Below are positions 50,317-58,703 of a stretch of 64,000 nucleotides of DNA, in pieces. The DNA lies in assembly GCA_019418225.1 (NCBI GenBank), contig DYCF01000005.1:85739-149738 (forward strand), given 5' to 3'. A model generated the notes under the pieces. It had not been told where the DNA came from. It did no database searches and was given only the letters and a program-made list of their open reading frames with translations. How positions within the stretch are numbered: the first letter of the stretch is position 1; every line of letters begins with the position of its first letter. Origin of the DNA: Clostridiales bacterium. GTDB taxonomy: Bacteria > Bacillota > Clostridia > Lachnospirales > Cellulosilyticaceae. A program made the position numbers and the translations under genes.

Positions 50317-50931
50317 ATGAAAAAGATAATTCTATTAATCTTTTTAATAATGAGTATAATAGGCATAGGAAGCTATTTTTATATAAGTCATGATACAGAA
50401 GAGGTCTCTCTTGTAAGCCGTCCTATTGTGACAGTAGATTTATCAAATAATACGTCATTTAAGATGCAACTTGATCCAGAAGCAGCGCCTAATACTGTTT
50501 GTAATTTTATTGATCTTGCAAGGTGTGGTTTTTACAACGGTTTAGGCTTTAGCAAAATTTTACCAAATTATTTCGTCCAAACGGGAGACACAATAGGTAA
50601 TGGGACAGGTTATCCTGGCTATTTTATTAAAAGTGAATGTAAAGACAATGGTTATCCTAATAAACTGAAATGTTTACAAGGAACAGTGTGCATGGCAAGA
50701 AGTGATAAATTTAATACAGAAGGGTCTCAGTTCTTTGTTTTATTAAAAGATGCTCCTGAGTTAGATGGACGTTATACAGCATTTGGGACAGTCATAGAAG
50801 GATTAGAGCATTTAATGGCCCTTACGGAGCAGAATGAAGTCACCATTACAAGTATGGAAGTGGAAACTTTTAATGTGGCTTATAAAGAGCCGAAGGTACT
50901 TGCTATGACACAGGTGAGAGATACGCCTTAG
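50317..50931 (+). CDS. Membrane-anchored cyclophilin-like protein with altered active site
   Basis: The 204-residue protein has an N-terminal hydrophobic segment (residues 4-23) with no lipobox Cys, so it is either a membrane anchor or a cleaved signal. A cyclophilin domain (about 37-195) follows. The catalytic Arg of the F-x-R-x-x-P motif is replaced by Lys80 (F-S-K-I-L-P), while G-S-Q-F-F and L-D-G-R-Y-T-A-F-G remain. Activity may be low. The start is uncertain: ATG 50317 has an AAGGA 11 bases upstream, and a GTG at 50308 is closer. It may help fold exported proteins. Confidence 0.85.
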   Translation: MKKIILLIFLIMSIIGIGSYFYISHDTEEVSLVSRPIVTVDLSNNTSFKMQLDPEAAPNTVCNFIDLARCGFYNGLGFSKILPNYFVQTGDTIGNGTGYPGYFIKSECKDNGYPNKLKCLQGTVCMARSDKFNTEGSQFFVLLKDAPELDGRYTAFGTVIEGLEHLMALTEQNEVTITSMEVETFNVAYKEPKVLAMTQVRDTP

Positions 50932-50989
50932 ATGACAAAAAGCAAGGAAAAATTTTGTTAAAAGAAAGATTTGAAGGAGCATTTAAAAC

Positions 50990-51019
50990 TTGACAATGGG
51001 ATAGCTTTTAATTTACAGT
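50990..51019 (+). promoter_or_regulatory. Promoter for the parE/parC-like genes
   Basis: Consensus TTGACA at 50990-50995, an 18-base spacer and TACAGT at 51014-51019. It lies in the 122-base gap ahead of the topoisomerase genes. Confidence 0.5.
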
Positions 51020-51053
51020 AAGTAGATGAGACTAAATATATAGGTGATGAGAG

Positions 51054-53021
51054 ATGAAAGAAAAAACATATGATAATCAAAGTATATCTGCCTTAAAAGG
51101 TGCAGATCGTGTCAGACTGCGTCCTAGCGTTATATTTGGCTCAGATAGTATTGAAGGCTGTCAACATGCAGTATTTGAGATTTTAGCCAACTCTATCGAT
51201 GAGGCAAAAGAAGGTTATGGACATACAATTAATGTCACTTTGCATAAAGACCACTCCATTACCATTGAAGACTTTGGGAGAGGGATTCCCGTAGATTATA
51301 ATGAAGTAGAACAACGTTATAACTGGGAGTTAGTATTTTGCGAACTTTATGCAGGGGGAAAATATAACAATAATGATGGTGACAACTATGAATTTAGTTT
51401 AGGATTAAATGGACTTGGTAGTTGTGCCACACAATATAGTTCCGAGTATATGGACGTAGAAGTAAAAAGAGATGGTTACATTTATGAACTTCACTTTGAA
51501 AAGGGTGAAAATATAGGTGGCCTTAGAAAGACAAAAGCCGATTACAAACGTACAGGAAGTAAAATCCATTGGATGCCAGATAAAGAGGTTTTTACAGATG
51601 TATGCATTAGTTCGGCTTATTTTCATGATGTCTTAAAAAGACAAGCTGTTGTTAATAAAAATATTGAATTTGTTTTTAAAGATGAAATTGAAGATCAGAA
51701 AACTGTTTATTTATATGAAGATGGGATTATGGGGTATGCAAAAGAGCTTGCTGGTGAAAAGGCTTTTACAGATGTAGTATATGTAGAGCAGGAAACAAGA
51801 GGGCAAGATAGTCCAGATAGACCAGAATATAAACTAAAGTTTCAAGTGGCATTTGCTTTCTGTAATGAGACAAACTGTTTAGAATATTATCATAACTCAA
51901 GTTACTTAGAGTATGGTGGTTCGCCTGATAAAGCAGTGCGTAATGCTTTTGTATATGCCATTGACCAATACCTTAAAAATGAAGGGATCTATAATAAAGA
52001 TGAAAAGAAAATCACTTTTGTAGATATTCAAGATAGCTTAATTTTAATCGTCAACTCATTTTCAACAATTACAAGTTATGAAAATCAAACTAAAAAAGCA
52101 ATTACGAATAAATTTATTCAAGAAGCAATTCAAGATTATTTAAAAGAATACCTCTTCATTTACTTTACAGAAAATAAAAATGAAGCAGAGAAAATTGCAA
52201 AACAAGTTTTGGTAAATAAGCGTAGTCGTGAAAAAGCAGAACGCACACGTATTAATGTACGTAAACAATTAAGCGGAAATATTGATATTTCCAACCGTAT
52301 TAAAAAGTTTGTGGATTGTCGTTCAAAAGATGTCACAAAACGTGAACTTTATATCGTAGAGGGAGATTCTGCACTTGGCTCTTGTAAGTTAGGACGTAAT
52401 GCTGATTTCCAAGGAATTATGCCAGTACGTGGAAAAATTTTAAACTGTTTAAAAGCAGATTATGATAAAATATTTAAAAGTGATATTATTGTAGATTTAC
52501 TGAAGGTATTAGGGTGTGGTGTTGAAATTACATCAAAACATAATAAAGATTTAAATACCTTTAATATAGATAATTTAAGATGGGATAAAGTTATTATTTG
52601 TACAGATGCCGATGTAGATGGTTATCAAATTCGTACACTGATTTTAACAATGCTTTATAGTTTAGCACCAACGCTTATTAGAGAAGGTAAGGTTTATATT
52701 GCTGAAACACCACTTTATGAAATTAATACAAAAAATGATACTTACTTTGCCTTTACAGAAAGTGAGAAAACAGAGATTTTAAGCAAGATAAAAACGAAAT
52801 ATACGATTCAACGTTCTAAAGGACTTGGTGAAAATGATCCAGATATGATGTGGAAGACAACAATGTGTCCAGAAAGCCGTAGGCTCATACAAGTGCTTCC
52901 AACAGATGTTGAGGCTACACAATTTATGTTTGATGTACTTCTTGGAGATGATTTAAAAGGTCGTAAACAGTTTATAGCAGATGAAGGGCATCGCTATTTA
53001 GATTTAGCTGATATGAGCTAA
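51054..53021 (+). CDS. parE: Type IIA topoisomerase subunit B (ParE/GyrB-like)
   Basis: ATPase subunit of topoisomerase IV or a second gyrase-like enzyme. GHKL ATP-binding motifs: E-I-L-A-N-S-I-D-E-A-K near residue 43, E-D-F-G-R-G-I-P, and a G-L-N-G-L-G-S region. The TOPRIM domain has E-G-D-S-A-L-G-S and D-A-D-V-D-G-Y-Q-I-R. Length 655 fits ParE. The pairing with the A subunit gene next door and distance from dnaA-gyrBA-type context (none seen) favour ParE, but a divergent gyrase paralogue cannot be excluded. Confidence 0.88.
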   Translation: MKEKTYDNQSISALKGADRVRLRPSVIFGSDSIEGCQHAVFEILANSIDEAKEGYGHTINVTLHKDHSITIEDFGRGIPVDYNEVEQRYNWELVFCELYAGGKYNNNDGDNYEFSLGLNGLGSCATQYSSEYMDVEVKRDGYIYELHFEKGENIGGLRKTKADYKRTGSKIHWMPDKEVFTDVCISSAYFHDVLKRQAVVNKNIEFVFKDEIEDQKTVYLYEDGIMGYAKELAGEKAFTDVVYVEQETRGQDSPDRPEYKLKFQVAFAFCNETNCLEYYHNSSYLEYGGSPDKAVRNAFVYAIDQYLKNEGIYNKDEKKITFVDIQDSLILIVNSFSTITSYENQTKKAITNKFIQEAIQDYLKEYLFIYFTENKNEAEKIAKQVLVNKRSREKAERTRINVRKQLSGNIDISNRIKKFVDCRSKDVTKRELYIVEGDSALGSCKLGRNADFQGIMPVRGKILNCLKADYDKIFKSDIIVDLLKVLGCGVEITSKHNKDLNTFNIDNLRWDKVIICTDADVDGYQIRTLILTMLYSLAPTLIREGKVYIAETPLYEINTKNDTYFAFTESEKTEILSKIKTKYTIQRSKGLGENDPDMMWKTTMCPESRRLIQVLPTDVEATQFMFDVLLGDDLKGRKQFIADEGHRYLDLADMS

Positions 53022-53067
53022 AATCATGATAAATAGTGTTTAAATGATAGAGAAAGGACGGGGGACG

Positions 53068-55203
53068 ATGAACAAAAATATAGTAAAACAAAGAATTACA
53101 GAAACATTAGAAAACAATTATATGCCCTATGCAATGAGTGTTATTGTCTCTAGGGCATTGCCTGAAATAGATGGTTTTAAGCCTTCTCATCGTAAATTAC
53201 TTTATACGATGTATAAGATGAATTTAATTAAAGGTGTACGTACAAAATCAGCTAATATTGTAGGACAAACCATGAAGCTTAATCCTCATGGGGATGGAGC
53301 CATTTATGAAACAATGGTACGTCTTACAAAAGGAAATGGGGCATTAAATGTCCCTTTAGTAGACTCGAAAGGAAACTTTGGAAAAGTTTACTCAAGAGAT
53401 ATGGCCTATGCTGCATCAAGATATACAGAAGCTAAGCTAAGTGAAGTTTGTAGTGAGGTCTTTGGTGATATTGAGGAGAATGCAGTAGACTTCATGGATA
53501 ACTATGATGGCACTTTAAAAGAGCCTGTACTTTTGCCAACACGTTTTCCAAATATTTTAGTGAATCCAAATCAAGGAATTGCTGTAGGGATGGCAAGTAA
53601 TATTTGTAGCTTTAATTTAAGTGAAATTTGTAATGCGACAATGGCTTATTTAAAAGATGAGAATGCGGATGTACTGGCCCATATTTTAGCACCAGATTTT
53701 CCAACAGGTGGTACAATTATTTATGATGAGTTGGAAATGAGAAATGTGTTAGAAGCTGGAAAAGGAAGTTTTAAAGTACGTGGTAAATATACTTATTATA
53801 AAAAAGAAAACTGCATTGAAATTACAGAAATACCATATAGCACAACGGTAGAAGCAATTATTGATAAGATTGAAGAGCTTGTTAAGGCTGGAAAGATTAA
53901 AGAAATTACGGATGTACGTGATGAAACAGACCTCTCAGGTCTTAAATTAACAATTGATTTAAAACGTAGCACAGATCCAGAATTTTTAATGCAAAAGTTA
54001 TTTAAGGCAACGCCATTAGAAGATAGTTTTAGCTGTAACTTCAATATCTTAATTGATGGTATGCCAAGAGTAATGGGTGTTAAAGAAATTATTGCTGAGT
54101 GGTGTAAGTTTAGACAAGAATGTATCATTCGTAAATATAATTTTAACATTGAAAAGTTAGAGAAACGTTATCACTTACTTTTAGGACTTAAGCAAATTTT
54201 ATTAGATATTGATAAAGCAGTTGATATTGTCCGTCATACAGAGAAGGAAAAGGAAGTTGTGCCAAACCTTATGGCACACTTTGGCATTAGTGAAATGCAA
54301 GCTGAATATGTGGCAGAAATTAAACTGCGTCATTTAAATAAGCAATATATTTTAGAGACTTTAAAAGAATTAGAAGGACTTGAAAAGGAAATTAATCGCT
54401 TAAAAGATATTGTGGCCCATCCAAATAAAGTCCGTAAGGTTATTAGTGATGAACTTAAGCAAATTCAAAAGAAATATGGTACACCAAGGCGTACAGAACT
54501 TTTACATCATACAGAAGTGGTACGACCTAAACAAGAGGAGCTTATTGAAGATTACAATGTCAGACTGTTCTTTACAGACCATCAGTACTTAAAGAAAATT
54601 ACACTTGTTTCGTTAAGAAGTAGTGGCGAACAGAAGCTTAAAGAAAATGATAGCATTATTCAAGAACTAGAAGCAGGCAATCGTAGTGATTTATTACTCT
54701 TTACAAATAAATGTAATGTCTATAAACTAAAGTTACATGAAATTGAAGATACTAAGGCGAGCCAATTTGGGGTTTATCTGCCAAATTTATTAGATATGGA
54801 AGATGGCGAACAAATTATAAGTATTCATGCCACAGCAGATTATAGTGGCTTTATGGCTTTTGGTTATGAAACGGGTAAGGTGACTAAGGTACCCGTTAAT
54901 GTTTATGAAACAAAAACAAATCGTAAAAAACTTATTAAAGCTTTTTATAGTAAAGCTACTTGTGTCGGCATAAGTTATGTAACAGATGCGGATGTCTTAG
55001 CGTTGACACGAGAAGATGGTAAGACAGCTTATGTAGCTGTAAGTGCCATTGAAGAAAAACAAAAGAAAGATGCAAATGGCGTACAGGCCTTAAGTGTTAC
55101 AAAGAAAATAGGGATGGCACGTCTTGTAAAAGTTCAAGAACTTACTGAAGAAATAAGCCAAAAAGTTGCAACGAGCATTCCAGTGAGTGTACGTGGGCTT
55201 TAG
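53068..55203 (+). CDS. parC: Type IIA topoisomerase subunit A (ParC/GyrA-like)
   Basis: DNA-cleaving subunit that partners the gene upstream. The N terminus shows Y-M-P-Y-A-M-S-V-I-V-S-R-A-L-P and the active-site Tyr119 in S-R-Y-T-E-A-K-L. G-I-A-V-G-M-A-S-N-I follows, then the long coiled-coil and a reduced C-terminal beta-domain. The canonical GyrA-box is not seen, in line with ParC. The chosen ATG has GGGGG upstream. 711 residues, shorter than most ParC/GyrA proteins. Confidence 0.9.
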   Translation: MNKNIVKQRITETLENNYMPYAMSVIVSRALPEIDGFKPSHRKLLYTMYKMNLIKGVRTKSANIVGQTMKLNPHGDGAIYETMVRLTKGNGALNVPLVDSKGNFGKVYSRDMAYAASRYTEAKLSEVCSEVFGDIEENAVDFMDNYDGTLKEPVLLPTRFPNILVNPNQGIAVGMASNICSFNLSEICNATMAYLKDENADVLAHILAPDFPTGGTIIYDELEMRNVLEAGKGSFKVRGKYTYYKKENCIEITEIPYSTTVEAIIDKIEELVKAGKIKEITDVRDETDLSGLKLTIDLKRSTDPEFLMQKLFKATPLEDSFSCNFNILIDGMPRVMGVKEIIAEWCKFRQECIIRKYNFNIEKLEKRYHLLLGLKQILLDIDKAVDIVRHTEKEKEVVPNLMAHFGISEMQAEYVAEIKLRHLNKQYILETLKELEGLEKEINRLKDIVAHPNKVRKVISDELKQIQKKYGTPRRTELLHHTEVVRPKQEELIEDYNVRLFFTDHQYLKKITLVSLRSSGEQKLKENDSIIQELEAGNRSDLLLFTNKCNVYKLKLHEIEDTKASQFGVYLPNLLDMEDGEQIISIHATADYSGFMAFGYETGKVTKVPVNVYETKTNRKKLIKAFYSKATCVGISYVTDADVLALTREDGKTAYVAVSAIEEKQKKDANGVQALSVTKKIGMARLVKVQELTEEISQKVATSIPVSVRGL

Positions 55204-55272
55204 CTTAGACAAAGTTTTTGTATAAAATAGGAATACAATAAATAGATGACTCACATAAATGAGGGGGAAAAC

Positions 55273-56067
55273 ATGAGAGCGCAAATACAAGCAGCAAAAC
55301 GTATTGTTATAAAGATTGGTACATCTTCATTAACACATGAAAATGGTAGGATTGATTTAGAGAAGATGGATCGACTTGCACGTGTTTTAACAGATTTAAA
55401 TAATGCTGGTAAAGAAATTATGTTAGTTTCTTCTGGTGCTATTAATGCAGGAATGCAGCGTATAGGTAGAAGCAAAAGACCAGATGACTTGCCACTTAAG
55501 CAAGCAACAGCAGCTATTGGGCAAGGCATTTTAATGAAAATGTATGAAAAGTTCTTTGAAGAATACAATCAGGTAATAGCACAAATACTACTTACAAAAG
55601 ACGTGATTGAAGATGAAATCAAGAAAACAAATGCGAAGAATACATTTGAAACTTTAATTGATCTTGGGGTTATTCCTATTATCAATGAAAATGACTGTAT
55701 TTCAACTTCAGAGATTGATGGTTATCGCTTTGGTGATAATGATACACTTTCAGCTACAGTTGCGAGACTTGTGGAAGCAGATTTGCTTGTTTTACTTTCA
55801 GATATAGAAGGGCTTTATACAGCAAATCCTAAAGTAGACCCAACAGCCAAGCTTATTCCAGTGGTAGAAGAAATTACACCTGAGATTGAGTTACTGGCTG
55901 GTGATGCAGGCACAACAATGGGAACAGGTGGCATGACAACTAAAATTATTGCAGCTAAAATTGCAAAGAGTGCGGGTTCTCATACTGTAATTGCTTCAGC
56001 AGCAGATATTAGTGTGCTCCGAGACATTTTAAAAGGTGAGGCAGTGGGCACTTGGTTTAAGGCTTAG
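55273..56067 (+). CDS. proB: Glutamate 5-kinase
   Basis: First step of proline synthesis from glutamate. The 264-residue protein is one amino-acid-kinase domain: R-I-V-I-K-I-G-T-S-S-L-T, L-V-S-S-G-A-I-N-A-G, N-E-N-D, F-G-D-N-D-T-L-S-A, L-L-S-D-I-E-G-L-Y and G-T-G-G-M-T-T-K-I. The C-terminal PUA domain of the E. coli enzyme is absent, as in many Clostridia. proA, usually adjacent, is not in the window. ATG 55273 lies 5 bases after GAGGGGG. Confidence 0.95.
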   Translation: MRAQIQAAKRIVIKIGTSSLTHENGRIDLEKMDRLARVLTDLNNAGKEIMLVSSGAINAGMQRIGRSKRPDDLPLKQATAAIGQGILMKMYEKFFEEYNQVIAQILLTKDVIEDEIKKTNAKNTFETLIDLGVIPIINENDCISTSEIDGYRFGDNDTLSATVARLVEADLLVLLSDIEGLYTANPKVDPTAKLIPVVEEITPEIELLAGDAGTTMGTGGMTTKIIAAKIAKSAGSHTVIASAADISVLRDILKGEAVGTWFKA

Positions 56068-56114
56068 TATAAAGCGTATATTTATTGCTTGACTTAAGAA
56101 AGGAATTTAACGAC

Positions 56115-56345
56115 ATGGAAATGGATTTACTTATCAAACGTATTAATGAACTGGCACACAAAAAGAAAACAATTGGTTTAACAGAAAGTGAAACTATTGA
56201 ACAAAATAATTTAAGACAAGAATACTTAAAGATTTTTAGATCAAATTTTAAAAATCAATTACAAAATACAAAGATACAAACACCAGATGGAAAACTTCAT
56301 CCTTTAAAATACATGCCAGATAACAGTAAAAAAACACTTCATTAA
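56115..56345 (+). CDS. DUF896 family protein (YnzC-like)
   Basis: Small helical protein of 76 residues. I-K-R-I-N-E-L-A-H-K-K-K, G-L-T-E-S-E, E-Q-N-N-L-R-Q-E-Y-L-K-I-F-R and P-D-G are the DUF896 pattern. Bacillus YnzC is SOS-induced with unknown role. The start at 56115 has AAAGGA 10 bases upstream; an in-frame start at 56085 has none. It lies directly before ruvAB, consistent with a DNA-repair context, but the ruvAB promoter separates them. Confidence 0.88.
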   Translation: MEMDLLIKRINELAHKKKTIGLTESETIEQNNLRQEYLKIFRSNFKNQLQNTKIQTPDGKLHPLKYMPDNSKKTLH

Positions 56346-56353
56346 GGAGTTGG

Positions 56354-56396
56354 AATGCGTCTTTAAAGCCTAGTTCAGTGAGCTTAAAGGCGCATT
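56354..56396 (+). terminator. Imperfect hairpin, probable terminator after the DUF896 gene
   Basis: The arms aatgcgtctttaaagc and gcttaaaggcgcatt pair over 15 bases with one bulge and one G-T pair. A short T-rich tail follows. It is placed as a terminator between the DUF896 gene and ruvA. Confidence 0.55.
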
Positions 56397-56424
56397 TGCT
56401 ATTTATATGGGAGTAAGGTAAAAT
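56396..56424 (+). promoter_or_regulatory. Promoter for ruvAB
   Basis: TTGCTA at 56396-56401, 17-base spacer, TAAAAT at 56419-56424. No LexA box of the Bacillus type (GAAC-N4-GTTC) was recognised next to it. Confidence 0.6.
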
Positions 56425-56462
56425 AGAGAAGAAATTGCCTACTAAAAATAAAGGAGTAGACC

Positions 56463-57056
56463 ATGATCACATACTTAAAAGGAACATTAGAAGAATTAAA
56501 TGAAAATAGTTTAGTAATAGAAGCTTGTGGTGTAGGATATGAAGTGTTTTGTCAAGGTACGGCTTTTAGTCAGCTTGGACAAAGCAAAGAACCCATAAAA
56601 GTCTATATATATGAGCATATTAAAGAAGATGGACATGATCTTTATGGTTTTCAAAATAAAGAAGAACGTGAAATCTTTAAAAAGCTTATTAGTGTAAGTG
56701 GCATTGGCCCTAAGGGGGGAATGCAAGTTTTAAACACTTACACAAGTCAGGAAGTTATTGAGATTATTTTAGAACAAGATAGCAAGGCTTTAAGCAAAGT
56801 AAGTGGTATCGGTCCAAAGACAGCACAACGTATTATTTTAGAACTTAAGGATAGTATTGGTAAGCTTTATGTACCAGATTTAAGTCTTCTTCAGACAGGC
56901 CTTAAAGATGATACAGCTAAAAATGAGGCGATTGAAGCACTTACTGCTTTAGGCTATAAAGATGCAGATGCAAGAAAGGCTGTAGAAGCAATCTTTGACT
57001 ATAGTTCTGATAGTGAGACACTAATTAAGAAAGCATTGAGTTTATTAGGAATGTAA
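56463..57056 (+). CDS. ruvA: Holliday junction DNA helicase subunit RuvA
   Basis: Binds four-way junctions and loads RuvB. The 197-residue protein shows G-V-G-Y-E-V-F near residue 23, two helix-hairpin-helix motifs (S-V-S-G-I-G-P-K and V-S-G-I-G-P-K-T-A-Q-R-I), and a C-terminal RuvB-binding domain with E-A-L-T-A-L-G-Y. ruvB follows after 12 bases. Confidence 0.97.
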   Translation: MITYLKGTLEELNENSLVIEACGVGYEVFCQGTAFSQLGQSKEPIKVYIYEHIKEDGHDLYGFQNKEEREIFKKLISVSGIGPKGGMQVLNTYTSQEVIEIILEQDSKALSKVSGIGPKTAQRIILELKDSIGKLYVPDLSLLQTGLKDDTAKNEAIEALTALGYKDADARKAVEAIFDYSSDSETLIKKALSLLGM

Positions 57057-57068
57057 GGGGGATGAAAA

Positions 57069-58064
57069 ATGGAAAGACGTATCATGTCTTGTGATTTACA
57101 ATTAGAAGATAATGAAATAGAAAGCAATATAAGACCCCTTTCTTTAGAAGAATATATTGGACAATCTGCTATTAAAGAAAATATAAAAATATTTATCGAG
57201 GCAGCTAAAATTCGTGAGGAGTCTTTAGACCATGTATTATTATATGGCCCACCAGGTTTAGGTAAAACGACACTTGCAGGGGTTATTGCAGCAGAAATGG
57301 GGGTGAAGATTAAAGTGACCTCAGGACCTGCTATTGAAAAGCCAGGGGATATTGCCGCTATTTTAAATAATCTGCAACATGGTGATATATTATTTATAGA
57401 TGAAATTCATCGTATGAGTCGTCATGTAGAAGAGGTTTTATATTCAGCGATGGAAGATTATTGTATTGACATTGTTGTGGGTAAGGGGCCGACAGCGAAA
57501 TCTATCCGTTTAAGTTTACCACATTTTACTTTAATTGGGGCAACGACACGTGCGGGAATGTTAAGTTCACCGCTTCGTGACAGATTTGGAATTATTCAAC
57601 GCCTTGAGTATTATAGTGCTGAGGAATTAGGACAGATTGTTAAACGTACAGCAGGTCTTTTAAATACGCCAATTACAGAGGAAGCAGCTTTAGAAATTGC
57701 ACGTTGCAGTCGTGGGACGCCGAGGGTAGCAAACCGCCTTTTAAAACGAGTACGTGATATTGCGCAAATTAAGTTTGAAAACAATATTCATTCAGAAAGC
57801 TGTGAAAAGGCATTAGAACTTTTAAATATTGATAAAAATGGATTAGATGAAATTGATAGACGTATTATTCATGCGATTGCATTACAGTTTAAAGGTGGTC
57901 CTGTAGGCCTTGAAACATTAGCAGCTGCTATTGGGGAGGAAAGAGATACACTAGAAGATGTATATGAGCCTTATCTTATTCAGCAAGGGTATTTGCAACG
58001 TACACCAAGAGGTCGTATGCTAACTCCTAAAGCTTATGAAGCCTTTCATTTAGAGCAACTTTAG
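57069..58064 (+). CDS. ruvB: Holliday junction DNA helicase subunit RuvB
   Basis: AAA+ motor driving branch migration. Walker A G60-P-P-G-L-G-K-T, Walker B F-I-D-E-I-H-R, sensor region G-A-T-T-R-A-G, and the winged-helix domain with F-K-G-G-P-V-G-L-E-T-L-A. Opening R-P-L-S-L-E-E-Y-I-G-Q matches the family. Length 331 is typical. Confidence 0.98.
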   Translation: MERRIMSCDLQLEDNEIESNIRPLSLEEYIGQSAIKENIKIFIEAAKIREESLDHVLLYGPPGLGKTTLAGVIAAEMGVKIKVTSGPAIEKPGDIAAILNNLQHGDILFIDEIHRMSRHVEEVLYSAMEDYCIDIVVGKGPTAKSIRLSLPHFTLIGATTRAGMLSSPLRDRFGIIQRLEYYSAEELGQIVKRTAGLLNTPITEEAALEIARCSRGTPRVANRLLKRVRDIAQIKFENNIHSESCEKALELLNIDKNGLDEIDRRIIHAIALQFKGGPVGLETLAAAIGEERDTLEDVYEPYLIQQGYLQRTPRGRMLTPKAYEAFHLEQL

Positions 58065-58157
58065 GAAGTCTCATGGGAAAAAATTGGGAAGTATAGCGTG
58101 CTGTAAGAAATAAAGTTTGTAAAATAAATTCAGAAAGTAGTATTTAGTAAAGGGTTA

Positions 58158-58166
58158 TGCTATAAT
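58158..58166 (+). promoter_or_regulatory. Extended -10 promoter for zapA
   Basis: TGC-TATAAT at 58158-58166 forms an extended -10; no clear -35 is visible. The start codon is 44 bases downstream. Confidence 0.45.
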
Positions 58167-58209
58167 TGTGACAAGCAAAATAATAACTAGAATAATGAGG
58201 TGTTAAACA

Positions 58210-58587
58210 GTGGCGAAAAATAGAATTGAAGTCATCATTGGTGGCGCTATTTATGCACTGCAAGGCGAGGAGTCGGAAGAACACATTCAGAAAGTGGCAC
58301 GTCTCATTAATGATAAATTATTAGAGATTCAAGAGGTGGCTGGTAAAACAAAGCTTACAAGTCACAAGGCCAATATGCTAGTGGCATTAAATGTGGCGGA
58401 TGAATATGTGAAGACGAAACAGCAGTTAGAAGCACGTATGGATGAGTTTGAGAAATGTAGTGCAGAAAATGCCGCATTGAAACAACGTATTCAAGAGTTA
58501 TCACTAGAAATCACCCGAACCCGAGAGCAATTAGCAGTAGCAACCCATTCACATCATAAAAAAGATTATACAAACAGGGGAAGATAA
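58210..58587 (+). CDS. zapA: Cell division protein ZapA
   Basis: Small FtsZ-ring-associated protein. The N-terminal 60 residues fit ZapA (R-I-E-V-I-I-G-G-A-I-Y-A-L-Q-G-E-E, then H-I-Q-K-V-A-R-L-I-N-D-K-L), followed by the A-N-M-L-V-A-L-N-V-A-D-E motif and a long coiled coil (about 65-115). Length 125. The start is GTG with GAGGTG upstream. The order ruvB-zapA-U32 peptidase is common in Clostridia. Confidence 0.9.
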   Translation: MAKNRIEVIIGGAIYALQGEESEEHIQKVARLINDKLLEIQEVAGKTKLTSHKANMLVALNVADEYVKTKQQLEARMDEFEKCSAENAALKQRIQELSLEITRTREQLAVATHSHHKKDYTNRGR

Positions 58588-58703
58588 ACGAAAGTTTCTC
58601 TTTCCCTGTATTGTTGTAAAATAAATATATTAAAAAGAACTAATAAAGCAATAAAACAGAAATATGTAGATTATATATTAAATAGAAAAGGTGAGACAAT
58701 TAG

